From the NCBI GenBank assembly GCA_902791985.1, contig CADAYD010000008.1, positions 1 through 64,000 of the forward strand: a DNA stretch of 64,000 nt, given 5' to 3'. The position numbers and the translations under genes are program-made. Under the pieces are notes generated by a model that did no database searches, was not told the origin of the DNA, and was given only the letters and a program-made list of their open reading frames with translations. The stretch is from an uncultured bacterium. Lineage in GTDB: Bacteria > Cyanobacteriota > Vampirovibrionia > Gastranaerophilales > Gastranaerophilaceae. Every line of letters begins with the position of its first letter. Within the stretch, counting starts at the first letter, position 1. Below, in pieces: positions 41,167-49,410 of the stretch.

Positions 41167-42528
41167 ATGATTGAAGAACAAAACATATTAGAAACAATAA
41201 ATATGATAAGACTTTACAATCTTGATATCAGGACTGTAACATTAGCTTTGAGTCTGAGAGATTGTATATCAGAAGACATAAACAAAGTTTGCGACAATAT
41301 ATATAACAAAATAAAAAAATATGCAAAAAATCTTGTTTCATATGCGGATGAATTAGCTGACGAATATTCAATACCGATAATCAATAAAAGAATTTCCGTC
41401 ACCCCAATCTCTCTTATAGGCGAATCCTGCACAAGCCCTGATTATGTAAAAATAGCCAAGACACTTGATGCAGCCGCAAAAGAAGTCGGAGTAAATTTTG
41501 TCGGCGGGTTCAGCGCTCTTGTTGAAAAAGGAATGACAAAAGGTGATGAACTCCTTATAGAAAGTATTCCTCAAGCACTTGCACAGACACAAAGGGTATG
41601 TTCCTCAGTTAATGTTGCCTCATCCAAAGCAGGAATTAATATGGATGCCGTTTTAAAAATGGCAAAAATTATAAAAGAAGCCTCTCTACTAACTAAAGAC
41701 CAAGACTGTATCGGAGCCGCAAAGCTGGTTGTATTTTGTAATGTCCCCAGTGACAATCCTTTTATGGCAGGAGCGTTTTGCGGAATAGGAGAGAGCGAAG
41801 CGGCACTCAATGTAGGAGTATCGGGACCCGGAGTTGTAAGAGCCGCAGTTTTGGCAATGGACAACAAAGCCGATATGAGTGAACTTGCAAATAAGATTAA
41901 GCAAACAGCATATAAAATTACCTCGACAGGGGAACTTATCGGCAGAAAACTATCAAAAAGATTAAATATTCCTTTTGGAGTGATTGATTTATCTCTGGCG
42001 CCAACACCGGCAGTAGGAGATAGCGTTGCCGGAATATTCCAAGCAATGGGACTTGAACATGCAGGCGCTCATGGTACAACAGCAGCACTTGCAATGCTTA
42101 ATGATGCGGTAAAAAAAGGCGGAATTATGGCAAGTTCCCACGTCGGCGGATTATCAGGAGCATTTATCCCTGTATCGGAAGATGCAGGAATGATTGAAGC
42201 AGCCCAAAAAAAATATATAAACATCAACAAACTTGAAGCAATGACATCCGTATGTTCTGTAGGACTTGATATGATTGCAATTCCCGGTGATACGAATGAA
42301 AGTACAATTGCCGGAATAATTGCTGATGAAATGGCTATAGGCATGATTAATAAAAAAACTACCGCAGTGAGAATAATACCGGCAATTGGTAAAAAAGCGG
42401 GAGAAATCGTGCATTTCGGAGGATTACTTGGGGAAGCACCAATAATGCCCGTTAGCAATTTATCGGCTGAAACATTTGTAAACAGAGGAGGCAGAATTCC
42501 TGCACCAATTCACAGTATGAATAATTAA
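41167..42528 (+). CDS. UPF0210 (DUF711) family protein
   Basis: This 453-residue protein belongs to the conserved PFL/DUF711 family (UPF0210). Landmarks are [20 protein letters not shown] near the N-terminus, the Gly-rich [18 protein letters not shown] and [11 protein letters not shown]. The C-terminal [20 protein letters not shown] closes the family pattern. The biochemical role is not established; in many bacteria the gene travels with an ACT-domain protein, which is not seen here. It starts 1 bp after the ZorB-like stop. Confidence 0.9.
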   Translation: MIEEQNILETINMIRLYNLDIRTVTLALSLRDCISEDINKVCDNIYNKIKKYAKNLVSYADELADEYSIPIINKRISVTPISLIGESCTSPDYVKIAKTLDAAAKEVGVNFVGGFSALVEKGMTKGDELLIESIPQALAQTQRVCSSVNVASSKAGINMDAVLKMAKIIKEASLLTKDQDCIGAAKLVVFCNVPSDNPFMAGAFCGIGESEAALNVGVSGPGVVRAAVLAMDNKADMSELANKIKQTAYKITSTGELIGRKLSKRLNIPFGVIDLSLAPTPAVGDSVAGIFQAMGLEHAGAHGTTAALAMLNDAVKKGGIMASSHVGGLSGAFIPVSEDAGMIEAAQKKYININKLEAMTSVCSVGLDMIAIPGDTNESTIAGIIADEMAIGMINKKTTAVRIIPAIGKKAGEIVHFGGLLGEAPIMPVSNLSAETFVNRGGRIPAPIHSMNN

Positions 42529-42544
42529 TCGGAGTAAATATATT

Positions 42545-43060
42545 ATGGTTTCAACATTAAATGAAATGGCAAACAAACTGCAATCTTTTATCATAGACAT
42601 TCAAAGTGACGCGCACAACTCAACTGCGGCAAACTTGAACGTCGCAAAATATAATAATTTGAAATTATCAATGGATGAAACAATACGTTATCCGCATATC
42701 AGTATCCGTATCGGAATTTCCGGAGCAACTTTCAGTTTAAAAGACGGAGTTAGAATGGAAGGCGGACTCGGTTCAGATGAAAAATATGTTCGTAAATGGC
42801 TTGGACATAATACCGTTTCACAAGAACTAACAGAAATATATGATGACTTTATAGAAAATCTTAATTATTCCGGTAAGATGATGACGGATGAATCCGACGA
42901 TTATGCACTTGAACAAGGTACAGACGGTAAAGTAAAAAGAGTATATGAAGCAAGAGCAGCAGTCGGAAGAAACAAAAAAAATATTTCTTATGAAAGAGAA
43001 TTAGAAATCAAAGAAGAAATTAAAGAATATCTTGATTCTTCATCACGCAAACTTATTTAG
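42545..43060 (+). CDS. Hypothetical protein, last gene of the rimI operon
   Basis: This 171-residue protein has mixed helical and beta content. A stretch ETIRYPHISIRIGISGATFS (about 49-68) reads as beta-strands, and the C-terminal 60 residues are charged and helical with a coiled-coil tendency (ELEIKEEIKEYLDSSS). No known family is recognised. It lies 16 bp after the UPF0210 gene. Its last 8 bp overlap the end of the convergent uvrC. It may assist the ZorAB-like complex by context only. Confidence 0.6.
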   Translation: MVSTLNEMANKLQSFIIDIQSDAHNSTAANLNVAKYNNLKLSMDETIRYPHISIRIGISGATFSLKDGVRMEGGLGSDEKYVRKWLGHNTVSQELTEIYDDFIENLNYSGKMMTDESDDYALEQGTDGKVKRVYEARAAVGRNKKNISYERELEIKEEIKEYLDSSSRKLI

Positions 43061-44720
43061 CTCCGGCATTTAAGCTATTTTTCCCTCTCAGTTTTCTATG
43101 ATATGTAATAGCAAACCTGTGAGCTTCATCCCTTATCCTTTGAATTAAAAACAAAGCACTTGATTCTCTGGGTAAAATTATGGATTTTGATTTGTGAGGT
43201 AAAAATACTTCTTCTTGACGTTTAGCAAGAGAAACAAAATCAATTCCACTTATTCCCATATCTTCAACAACTTTCATAACACTTGAGAGTTGGCCTTTTC
43301 CGCCATCAATAATAATTAAATCCGGCCTATCCCAACCTTTTTCTCCGAGACGAGAAAGGCGACGAGTCAAAACTTCTTTCATTGATAAAAAGTCGTCAGG
43401 TTTACCCTCAGTTGACTTAATTTTAAATTTTCTATACTCTGTTTTTTTACTCAAACCATTGACAAAAGTCACCATCGATGCAACCGTATTTGTGCCCTGT
43501 ATATGTGAAATATCATAACATTCCATTCGATATGGAAAATTGTTTAATTTTAATTTCTCTTTCAAAAATGCTCCGATTTGGTTAAAATCTTCATTAATTT
43601 TTGACATTTTTGAAAGTTTTGCATTATTTAAAATTACTTGCGCATTCTTATCGGCAAGTTTTTGAAGTTCCTTACCCTGTACCGATTTGCCGTAACTGAT
43701 TTTTACATTTTTACCGGAAATTATATTAAGCCATTTTTCGTACAAAGTCTTACTTCCTACCTGCTCTAAGACATCTGAAACAATTCGGTCAGGAAATTCA
43801 AGAGACAAAGTATTATAATATTCCTTAAAAAACGTTTCAAAATATTCGATTTTATCTTCTGCCTCGACATCAAAAGTAAAATCTTTTTTATCTATTAATC
43901 TGCCTTCCCTTATCATCATTATTACAATGACCAAAATCCCGTCTTCGTGCGCAAGTGAAATGACATCTTCATTTAGTTTGGTATTTTCGTAGACAACTTT
44001 TTGTTTCTCAAGTGTTTTTTGCAAATCAAAATAACTATCTCTTAGTCTTGCTGCTTTTTCATATTGCTGAGAATCGGAGTATTTTTGAATTTGTGCCATA
44101 AGTTGTTTCAGGAGTTCAGATTGTTTGCCCGACAAAAACAACTCAGCCTGATGAATAATCGCTTTATATTCCTCACTTGAAACAAGCCCCTGACATGGAG
44201 CAAGACATTTGCCTATTGAATAATAAAGACAAGGTCTTGATTTGAAACGAGGAGTATTACATTGTTTCAGGGGAAAAATTTTTTTTAGGAAATCCAAAGT
44301 TGAGTGCATAGCGCCAATATTTGTGTAAGGTCCGTAATATCTGCCTTTTAATTTGTTAATATTACGTTTTCGTACAATCTGAATACGGGGAAAATCCTCA
44401 TCTGTTATAAGAAAATACGGGTATTTTTTATCATCTTTTAATAAAATATTGTATTTAGGTTTGTGTTTTTTGATTAAATGACTTTCTAATATCAGAGCTT
44501 CTACTTCTGAATTGGTTATGATATATTCCAAATGGTCAATTTGAGAAACCAAAACATTAACCTTTACGCTATCGTGTTTACGGTTAAAGTATGATTTCAC
44601 TCTGCGTTTCAAAATTTTTGCTTTTCCGACATATATTATTTCATTATCCGAATTGTAATAAATATAACACCCCGGAAGTTCGGGCAGCATTTTTAAACTT
44701 TCTTTTAGTTTTTCGTTCAT
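43053..44720 (-). CDS. uvrC: Excinuclease ABC subunit C, lacking the C-terminal HhH domain
   Basis: This protein is 555 residues from ATG 44720, with a TATAAT six bases upstream and no Shine-Dalgarno. UvrC makes both incisions in nucleotide excision repair. The GIY-YIG nuclease (about 8-90: GCYIYYNSDNEIIYVGKA), the UVR domain (about 190-230) and the RNase-H-like nuclease (about 360-545, with YDISHIQG, IIIDGGKGQL and EAHRFAITYH) are all there. It ends at LRGKNSLNAGAK. The usual helix-hairpin-helix domain of about 60 residues is absent. Confidence 0.93.
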   Translation of the reverse strand: MNEKLKESLKMLPELPGCYIYYNSDNEIIYVGKAKILKRRVKSYFNRKHDSVKVNVLVSQIDHLEYIITNSEVEALILESHLIKKHKPKYNILLKDDKKYPYFLITDEDFPRIQIVRKRNINKLKGRYYGPYTNIGAMHSTLDFLKKIFPLKQCNTPRFKSRPCLYYSIGKCLAPCQGLVSSEEYKAIIHQAELFLSGKQSELLKQLMAQIQKYSDSQQYEKAARLRDSYFDLQKTLEKQKVVYENTKLNEDVISLAHEDGILVIVIMMIREGRLIDKKDFTFDVEAEDKIEYFETFFKEYYNTLSLEFPDRIVSDVLEQVGSKTLYEKWLNIISGKNVKISYGKSVQGKELQKLADKNAQVILNNAKLSKMSKINEDFNQIGAFLKEKLKLNNFPYRMECYDISHIQGTNTVASMVTFVNGLSKKTEYRKFKIKSTEGKPDDFLSMKEVLTRRLSRLGEKGWDRPDLIIIDGGKGQLSSVMKVVEDMGISGIDFVSLAKRQEEVFLPHKSKSIILPRESSALFLIQRIRDEAHRFAITYHRKLRGKNSLNAGAK

Positions 44721-44750
44721 AAGGGTATTATAGCATATTTTAAAAACAAA

Positions 44751-44797
44751 CGGGAATTTTGTCATTCTGAATTTATTTCAGAATCTTAAAATTCCCG
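44751..44797. repeat. Two-step palindrome between fabI and uvrC
   Basis: CGGGAATTTT (44751-44760) pairs with AAAATTCCCG (44788-44797). Inside, ATTCTGAA pairs with TTCAGAAT. The inner part is the second copy of the GATTCYGAA hairpin family. It lies just upstream of the uvrC -10 box and past the fabI stop, so it could end fabI transcription or affect uvrC. Confidence 0.75.
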
Positions 44798-44824
44798 CTA
44801 TGTCAATTAATTTTTAATCAGTAA

Positions 44825-45634
44825 TTATAATTCCAGATTATTTGAAAGAATATCCATTTCTTCTGCTGAAGCGTAAGCGCTGTGGCAACCGCAATCAGCA
44901 TAGATAACTTCACCTGTCATGCCTGAAGATAAATCAGAAGCTAAGAACAAACCTGCTTTGCCAACATCTTCCAACGCAACATTTCTTCCTAAAGGCGCTC
45001 TTGCTACTGCTGCTTTCAACATTTTTGAAAATCCGCAGATACCCATTGCTGCAAGGGTTTTAACAGGGCCTGCAGACAAGCAGTTTACTCTTACACCTTT
45101 TTTACCCAAATCAACCGACAAAAATCTCATTGAAGATTCTAATGCCGCTTTTGCAACACCCATTACATTATAGCCCGGCACTGACAATATTGAACCCAAA
45201 TATGTCATTGCAAATATTGATCCGCCTTCGTTCATGACATTTTCTGCATATTTACAAACAGTTACAAGTGAATAAGCACTTATACCAAGTGCCAAATCCC
45301 AGCCTGCTTTTGTTGTATCAATAAATCTTCCTGTTAAATCTTCTTTATTTGCAAATGCAACCGCGTGAACAACAAAATCCAATTTGCCGTATACTTTTTC
45401 ACATTCGTCAAAAACTTTTTTAACGTCTTCTTCTTTAGTTACGTCACATTCCATTATAATTTTTGCGCCAAAACTTTCAGCAATAGGTCTTACACGTTTT
45501 TCCATCGCTTCGTTTGCATAAGTAAAAGCAATTTCACCACCTGCTTCATAAATTTCTTTTGCAATTCCGTAAGCAATACCATGAGTATTACTTACTCCAA
45601 AAATTAAACCTTTTTTACCTTTCATTAAATCCAT
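44825..45634 (-). CDS. fabI: Enoyl-[acyl-carrier-protein] reductase (NADH) FabI
   Basis: This 269-residue SDR-family enzyme catalyses the last step of fatty-acid elongation. The nucleotide-binding start is GKKGLIFGVSNTHGIAYGIA, and AVAFANKEDL lies in the substrate region. The catalytic pair is Y145/Y155 with K162 in YNVMGVAKAALESS, matching FabI numbering closely. SAGPVKTLAAMGICGF is the substrate-loop hallmark. The ATG has GGGAGAA upstream. Confidence 0.96.
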   Translation of the reverse strand: MDLMKGKKGLIFGVSNTHGIAYGIAKEIYEAGGEIAFTYANEAMEKRVRPIAESFGAKIIMECDVTKEEDVKKVFDECEKVYGKLDFVVHAVAFANKEDLTGRFIDTTKAGWDLALGISAYSLVTVCKYAENVMNEGGSIFAMTYLGSILSVPGYNVMGVAKAALESSMRFLSVDLGKKGVRVNCLSAGPVKTLAAMGICGFSKMLKAAVARAPLGRNVALEDVGKAGLFLASDLSSGMTGEVIYADCGCHSAYASAEEMDILSNNLEL

Positions 45635-45794
45635 AATTAAGTTCTCCCTAAATTTTAATACCCGACAATTCTAACAAAAAGAAAAAACGAAATCAAATAA
45701 TATGCATTTTTATTAAACAGTTTCAATAGACTAAATAATCTTAATTAACTTGATTTTTTACTTATAATTAATTAAAATATTGGCAAGAGAAGTT

Positions 45795-47387
45795 ATGAAA
45801 AACGATACAAGTATACTTGATAAAAAAATATCCAGAGAAATTAAAATCGGCAATGTAAAATCCGCTATTGAATTGTGCCAAATAGGACTCCAAAAGGATC
45901 CGACAAACGCACAATTACACTTGCGGCTTGGAGATTTATATTTGGCTTGGCATCTTGATATTTATTCGTCAAGCCAATACATTGATGAAGCTATAACCGA
46001 GTATCAAATGGCTCTCGAATCTATTGATACTCCGGAATTATATTATAAAATAGGTATCGCACAATATCATAAGGGAGATTTAGACAAGGCTGTTAATTAT
46101 TTCCAAACTGCGATAAAGCGAAATCCTAAATATGCAAAAGCCTATTATATGCTTGCAGAAACATTTACAAAAAAAGCAAGATTTACGGATGCTATGGATA
46201 ATGCAAAACTCGCAGTTAAATATTCTCCGTTTGCAAGCTCTTGTGCTCATACATTGCTAAAAAGCCTTTACCAAGTTTCATCATTTAGAGTTTTAAAAAA
46301 TAAAATCTTGTCAATATACGAAAATATAATGTCAATACTCACTTTGCCATTTGATATCGATGCAATCAAGCGAGTTAAAGAATCATTATCTTATGCAAAA
46401 TTTATACCCGTTTTATTAAAAGGATTTATTGCCGTTCAAACTCAAGGAATTGATCAAGCATTAGATATATATGTCGATGCCATTGAAAAAGCGCCGGGAT
46501 TTGTTCCGTTGTATTGCCTTTTAGGAGATATTTATTCTTCTCTGGGCAGATTTGAAGATGCGATAACTGAGTACAAAATGGCAATTTGGCTTGACAGCTT
46601 AAATATTCCTGCATACCGTCATTTATGCAGTGCATATGAAGATTTAGGTGATTATGATAACGCGATAGAAATTTATAATAAACTTATCAAAATAATGCCT
46701 AACATGCCGGAATACCATTCTAATTTGGCAAATATTCTCTATATAAAAGGTGATATAGATGGTGCCGTATCGCATTTTCAAACTGCAATAACACTTAACC
46801 CCAGTAAAGAATGGACAAGCGTTGTTAATCAAACTCTGGGATTTGTTTTCCAAGAGTCAAAAAAAGATTTGGATGCGGCTATTACATCATACCAAAGTGC
46901 GTATCTGTTGACACCTGAAGATATTGATATTTATGTAAATTTGGGCAGTGCGTTTTATGATAAAGAAGATTTTGAAAATGCTTTAACCGTTTACCGCAAC
47001 GCACTTGAGCTTGACCCTAAAAATGCCAAAATTCACTGCAATCTCGGATTTTTATACTGGGGAAAAGGAGATACCCAAGAAGCAATAAGAGAATACGAGC
47101 ATGCTATTGAATATGATACGACTTATGCTATTGCTTACAACAATTTGGGAGTAATTTACCTTGATGATTTAGGACGTGTCCAGAAGGCAATAGAAATGTT
47201 CAAAAAAGCAGTTGAAAATAACCCTAATTATGCCCTCGCACATTTTAATTTAGCACGTTCTATCGCTATTACAGGGGACAAAATTGAAGCCGCAAAACTT
47301 TATCAAATTGCCCAAGATGTAAATAAAATTACAAACGAAATCGACCCGCAAGATATTACGGATAAAATCAACGGCTTATTTGATTAG
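45795..47387 (+). CDS. Large tetratricopeptide repeat protein
   Basis: This protein is 530 residues from ATG 45795; a TTG at 45780 is a possible earlier start. At least twelve TPR units of 34 residues fill the protein (for example AITEYQMALESIDTPELYYK, AVNYFQTAIKRNPKYAKAYY, ALTVYRNALELDPKNAKIHC). No signal peptide or other domain is seen. Its repeats are closer to the TPR consensus than those of the 11.7-kb protein. A TATAAT lies about 25 bp upstream. It is probably a scaffold, with unknown partners. Confidence 0.85.
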   Translation: MKNDTSILDKKISREIKIGNVKSAIELCQIGLQKDPTNAQLHLRLGDLYLAWHLDIYSSSQYIDEAITEYQMALESIDTPELYYKIGIAQYHKGDLDKAVNYFQTAIKRNPKYAKAYYMLAETFTKKARFTDAMDNAKLAVKYSPFASSCAHTLLKSLYQVSSFRVLKNKILSIYENIMSILTLPFDIDAIKRVKESLSYAKFIPVLLKGFIAVQTQGIDQALDIYVDAIEKAPGFVPLYCLLGDIYSSLGRFEDAITEYKMAIWLDSLNIPAYRHLCSAYEDLGDYDNAIEIYNKLIKIMPNMPEYHSNLANILYIKGDIDGAVSHFQTAITLNPSKEWTSVVNQTLGFVFQESKKDLDAAITSYQSAYLLTPEDIDIYVNLGSAFYDKEDFENALTVYRNALELDPKNAKIHCNLGFLYWGKGDTQEAIREYEHAIEYDTTYAIAYNNLGVIYLDDLGRVQKAIEMFKKAVENNPNYALAHFNLARSIAITGDKIEAAKLYQIAQDVNKITNEIDPQDITDKINGLFD

Positions 47388-47422
47388 TCTTAGACACAGG
47401 AATATCAACATTTTATTGCTAC

Positions 47423-47450
47423 AAAAAAAGACCTCATTTCTGAGATCTTT
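47423..47450 (-). terminator. Terminator of tRNA-Leu
   Basis: On the minus strand AAAGATCTCA pairs with TGAGGTCTTT (one wobble) around GAAA and is followed by a T-run. It lies 9 bp past the tRNA. Confidence 0.8.
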
Positions 47451-47458
47451 GTAATATT

Positions 47459-47545
47459 TGCTCCAGGCCAGACTTGAACTGGCACCGAGGTTGAGCCCCG
47501 ATTGGATTTTAAGTCCAACGCGTCTACCGATTCCGCCACTGGAGC
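47459..47545 (-). tRNA. tRNA-Leu(UAA)
   Basis: The acceptor stem is GCTCCAG/CTGGAGC with discriminator A, and the anticodon stem is TTGGA/TCCAA around CTTAAAA, giving anticodon TAA. A long variable arm (class II) and a normal T arm (GCCAG-TTCAAGT-CTGGC) complete it. CCA is not encoded. TTGACA lies upstream at about 47565-47570. Confidence 0.95.
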
Positions 47546-47574
47546 ACGGTTTATGATATTTAATTGTCAAATGT
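47541..47574. repeat. 34-bp direct repeat at the 5' end of tRNA-Leu, copy 1
   Basis: Identical to 47658-47691. It covers the first bases of the tRNA and its upstream promoter region, including TTGACA on the minus strand. Confidence 0.9.
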
Positions 47575-47586
47575 GTTCTGCTTGAG

Positions 47587-47662
47587 CGCGTCTACCGACC
47601 TCTCGAAAAACTTGACATTTAGTCAACTTTTTCACTTTTTCTCGGCAGAGTGCCACCGGAGC
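47587..47662 (-). pseudogene. Broken partial copy of tRNA-Leu with an inserted hairpin
   Basis: On the minus strand GCTCCGGTGGC resembles the tRNA start and GGTCGGTAGACGCG its D-arm region. About 50 bp lie between them, including AAAAAGTTGAC facing GTCAAGTTTTT, a near-perfect hairpin. The 3' half of the tRNA is missing. It must have arisen by duplication of the tRNA 5' region followed by an insertion or rearrangement. Confidence 0.7.
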
Positions 47663-47691
47663 ACGGTTTATGATATTTAATTGTCAAATGT
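47658..47691. repeat. 34-bp direct repeat, copy 2
   Basis: Second copy of 47541-47574, located 117 bp upstream with respect to tRNA-Leu transcription. Confidence 0.9.
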
Positions 47692-47740
47692 CAGTCACCA
47701 AACAGTGACAAATAGATAGTATTATAAACATCTGATATTG

Positions 47741-48940
47741 TCAAACAGAAAATTCCTTAAAATATTCATCAAATTCTTTGATTTTATCATTTAATAAATC
47801 GATAAGATACAATAATTGTCCTTTTACTGTAGATAAATTTTCACATTTTTGACCTAATAAGCCTGATTTTACGTTAGAAAATAATAAATTTTGGAATATT
47901 TTTATTTGTTTATAAATATTATCATCAATAAATGATTTACTATCTGCCAAAAGAATAAACAATTCACCTAAAATTTCTTTAGATTTTAAATATTTTTTAT
48001 TCAACATTTTTTCTTGAATTTTTCTCAAATAATTTAAAATATTTTCATATATTGAGTATATTTTTTGTTTTTTTTCGGGTAATTGCTTGCTTAAATACTC
48101 CATTGTTGCTTTGTAACCGGCATCAATAATTTCGCGCCTTTTTTCTTCTGTACAATTGAAATCAAATACAATTGCATCTCCTGTATTTATAACAATATAA
48201 TCATATTTATCATTGTTGCCATATATTTCTTTTATAAACGAAGTTTCACTGTAAGTCATACATGAATAAATTCCGTTTACATAATTTAGCGGATTTGTAT
48301 CGTCCCCGCTAAATTCACCTTCAAGACGTATTTCACAAATTCGGCTTTTTAACTCTCTCAGGTGCTTTGACAGATACCACATGGGTTTACCTTTCATCAA
48401 ATCCCCGTCAACAAGCAGCTCATCATCAAGATTTACAGCCCTCATCAACCCGGGTGCACAGCAAGATATCCGAACAGCCATGGCAACTTCAAATTCAGGA
48501 GTTGAACAGGTCGAAAATTCATGACACGAAAAATCTTTCATATTTGTCGAAATTATATATAAATCTTTGCTTAAATCTTTGAAGCGCACAGGCTCATTTT
48601 CACCTTTTTGGTATTTGTCACCGTAGAATTTCTTTTCAATAAGTTCTCTAATCCAATCGAGGAAAACTTCACCCTTACTCAACGCAAATTTTACATTAAA
48701 GCCTAATGAAATATCTCTAAAAAGCTCAAAATTTACTCCTAAAAAAATATCTTCAATTTCTTTTGACCTGTAACCAACAGCAAGCAACGCCGCAACCATT
48801 GACCCGACAGACGAACCGCCAAAACTATCACATTCAACACCACATTTTTCAAAAGCCTTTAGCGCACCCACATGTCCTGCACCTCTGATTGCTCCGCCCC
48901 CGAATAAACATGTATATTTTAAACTCTCTAAATTCTTCAT
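47741..48940 (-). CDS. Patatin-like phospholipase
   Basis: This protein is about 399 residues from ATG 48940; TTG 48946 is an alternative. The patatin domain (about 8-215) shows the oxyanion-hole GGGAIRG (14-20), the nucleophile elbow GSSVG with S44, and the catalytic aspartate in LLVDGDLMKGKPM. Patatin proteins hydrolyse membrane lipids through a Ser-Asp dyad. The C-terminal 130 residues are Lys/Leu-rich helices (about 265-395), not typical of the family. No signal peptide is present. A defence or lipid-turnover role is open. Confidence 0.85.
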   Translation of the reverse strand: MKNLESLKYTCLFGGGAIRGAGHVGALKAFEKCGVECDSFGGSSVGSMVAALLAVGYRSKEIEDIFLGVNFELFRDISLGFNVKFALSKGEVFLDWIRELIEKKFYGDKYQKGENEPVRFKDLSKDLYIISTNMKDFSCHEFSTCSTPEFEVAMAVRISCCAPGLMRAVNLDDELLVDGDLMKGKPMWYLSKHLRELKSRICEIRLEGEFSGDDTNPLNYVNGIYSCMTYSETSFIKEIYGNNDKYDYIVINTGDAIVFDFNCTEEKRREIIDAGYKATMEYLSKQLPEKKQKIYSIYENILNYLRKIQEKMLNKKYLKSKEILGELFILLADSKSFIDDNIYKQIKIFQNLLFSNVKSGLLGQKCENLSTVKGQLLYLIDLLNDKIKEFDEYFKEFSV

Positions 48941-49006
48941 ATTCAAATGATACCATAAAAAAAGATTGGCTCATCACCAATCTTTCTTGTTTTTCATATT
49001 TTATAA

Positions 49007-49291
49007 CTAGGCAGCTTTTGAACCTTTGATTTCTCTGATTAAATATTGAGCAACCCATTCGAAATCTTTGTTATCTTCTGCTGCTTTTTTTAGATATTCA
49101 ATTGATGCATCGCCGATTCTGATTAATGTCATCGCAACAACGCCTCTTTTGATACCTCTTACAATTTGTAATCTGTCAACAAGACTTGGAACTGCATCAG
49201 TGCCGATGCTTACAAGTTCATTTTCAACTTTATTTTTTGTTGTGTTATCTACGTTATCTAATTCGATTAATGCTTCTTTTAATGTACACAT
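49007..49291 (-). CDS. Small HEAT-repeat-like protein
   Basis: This protein is 94 residues from ATG 49291, chosen because GGAGAAG precedes it at good spacing. Two HEAT-like helical pairs can be seen: NKVENELVSIGTDAVPSLVD and VVAMTLIRIGDASIEYLKKA. HEAT units usually act as protein-interaction surfaces. It lies between the patatin-like gene and mnmG, 65 bp before the former on the same strand. Confidence 0.65.
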   Translation of the reverse strand: MCTLKEALIELDNVDNTTKNKVENELVSIGTDAVPSLVDRLQIVRGIKRGVVAMTLIRIGDASIEYLKKAAEDNKDFEWVAQYLIREIKGSKAA

Positions 49292-49410
49292 ATTTATCTT
49301 CTCCATATAAATCTCATTTACATTATTATTATAAATTAAACTTTAACGATATTAAGATTTCATTACATAATCTTTATATCTTGGAGAAAATATTAATATC
49401 TTCTTTATAT

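Noticed and set aside
47376-47570. 64-codon minus-strand frame over the tRNA-Leu region
   Set aside because: It is the translated tRNA-Leu gene and its flanks.
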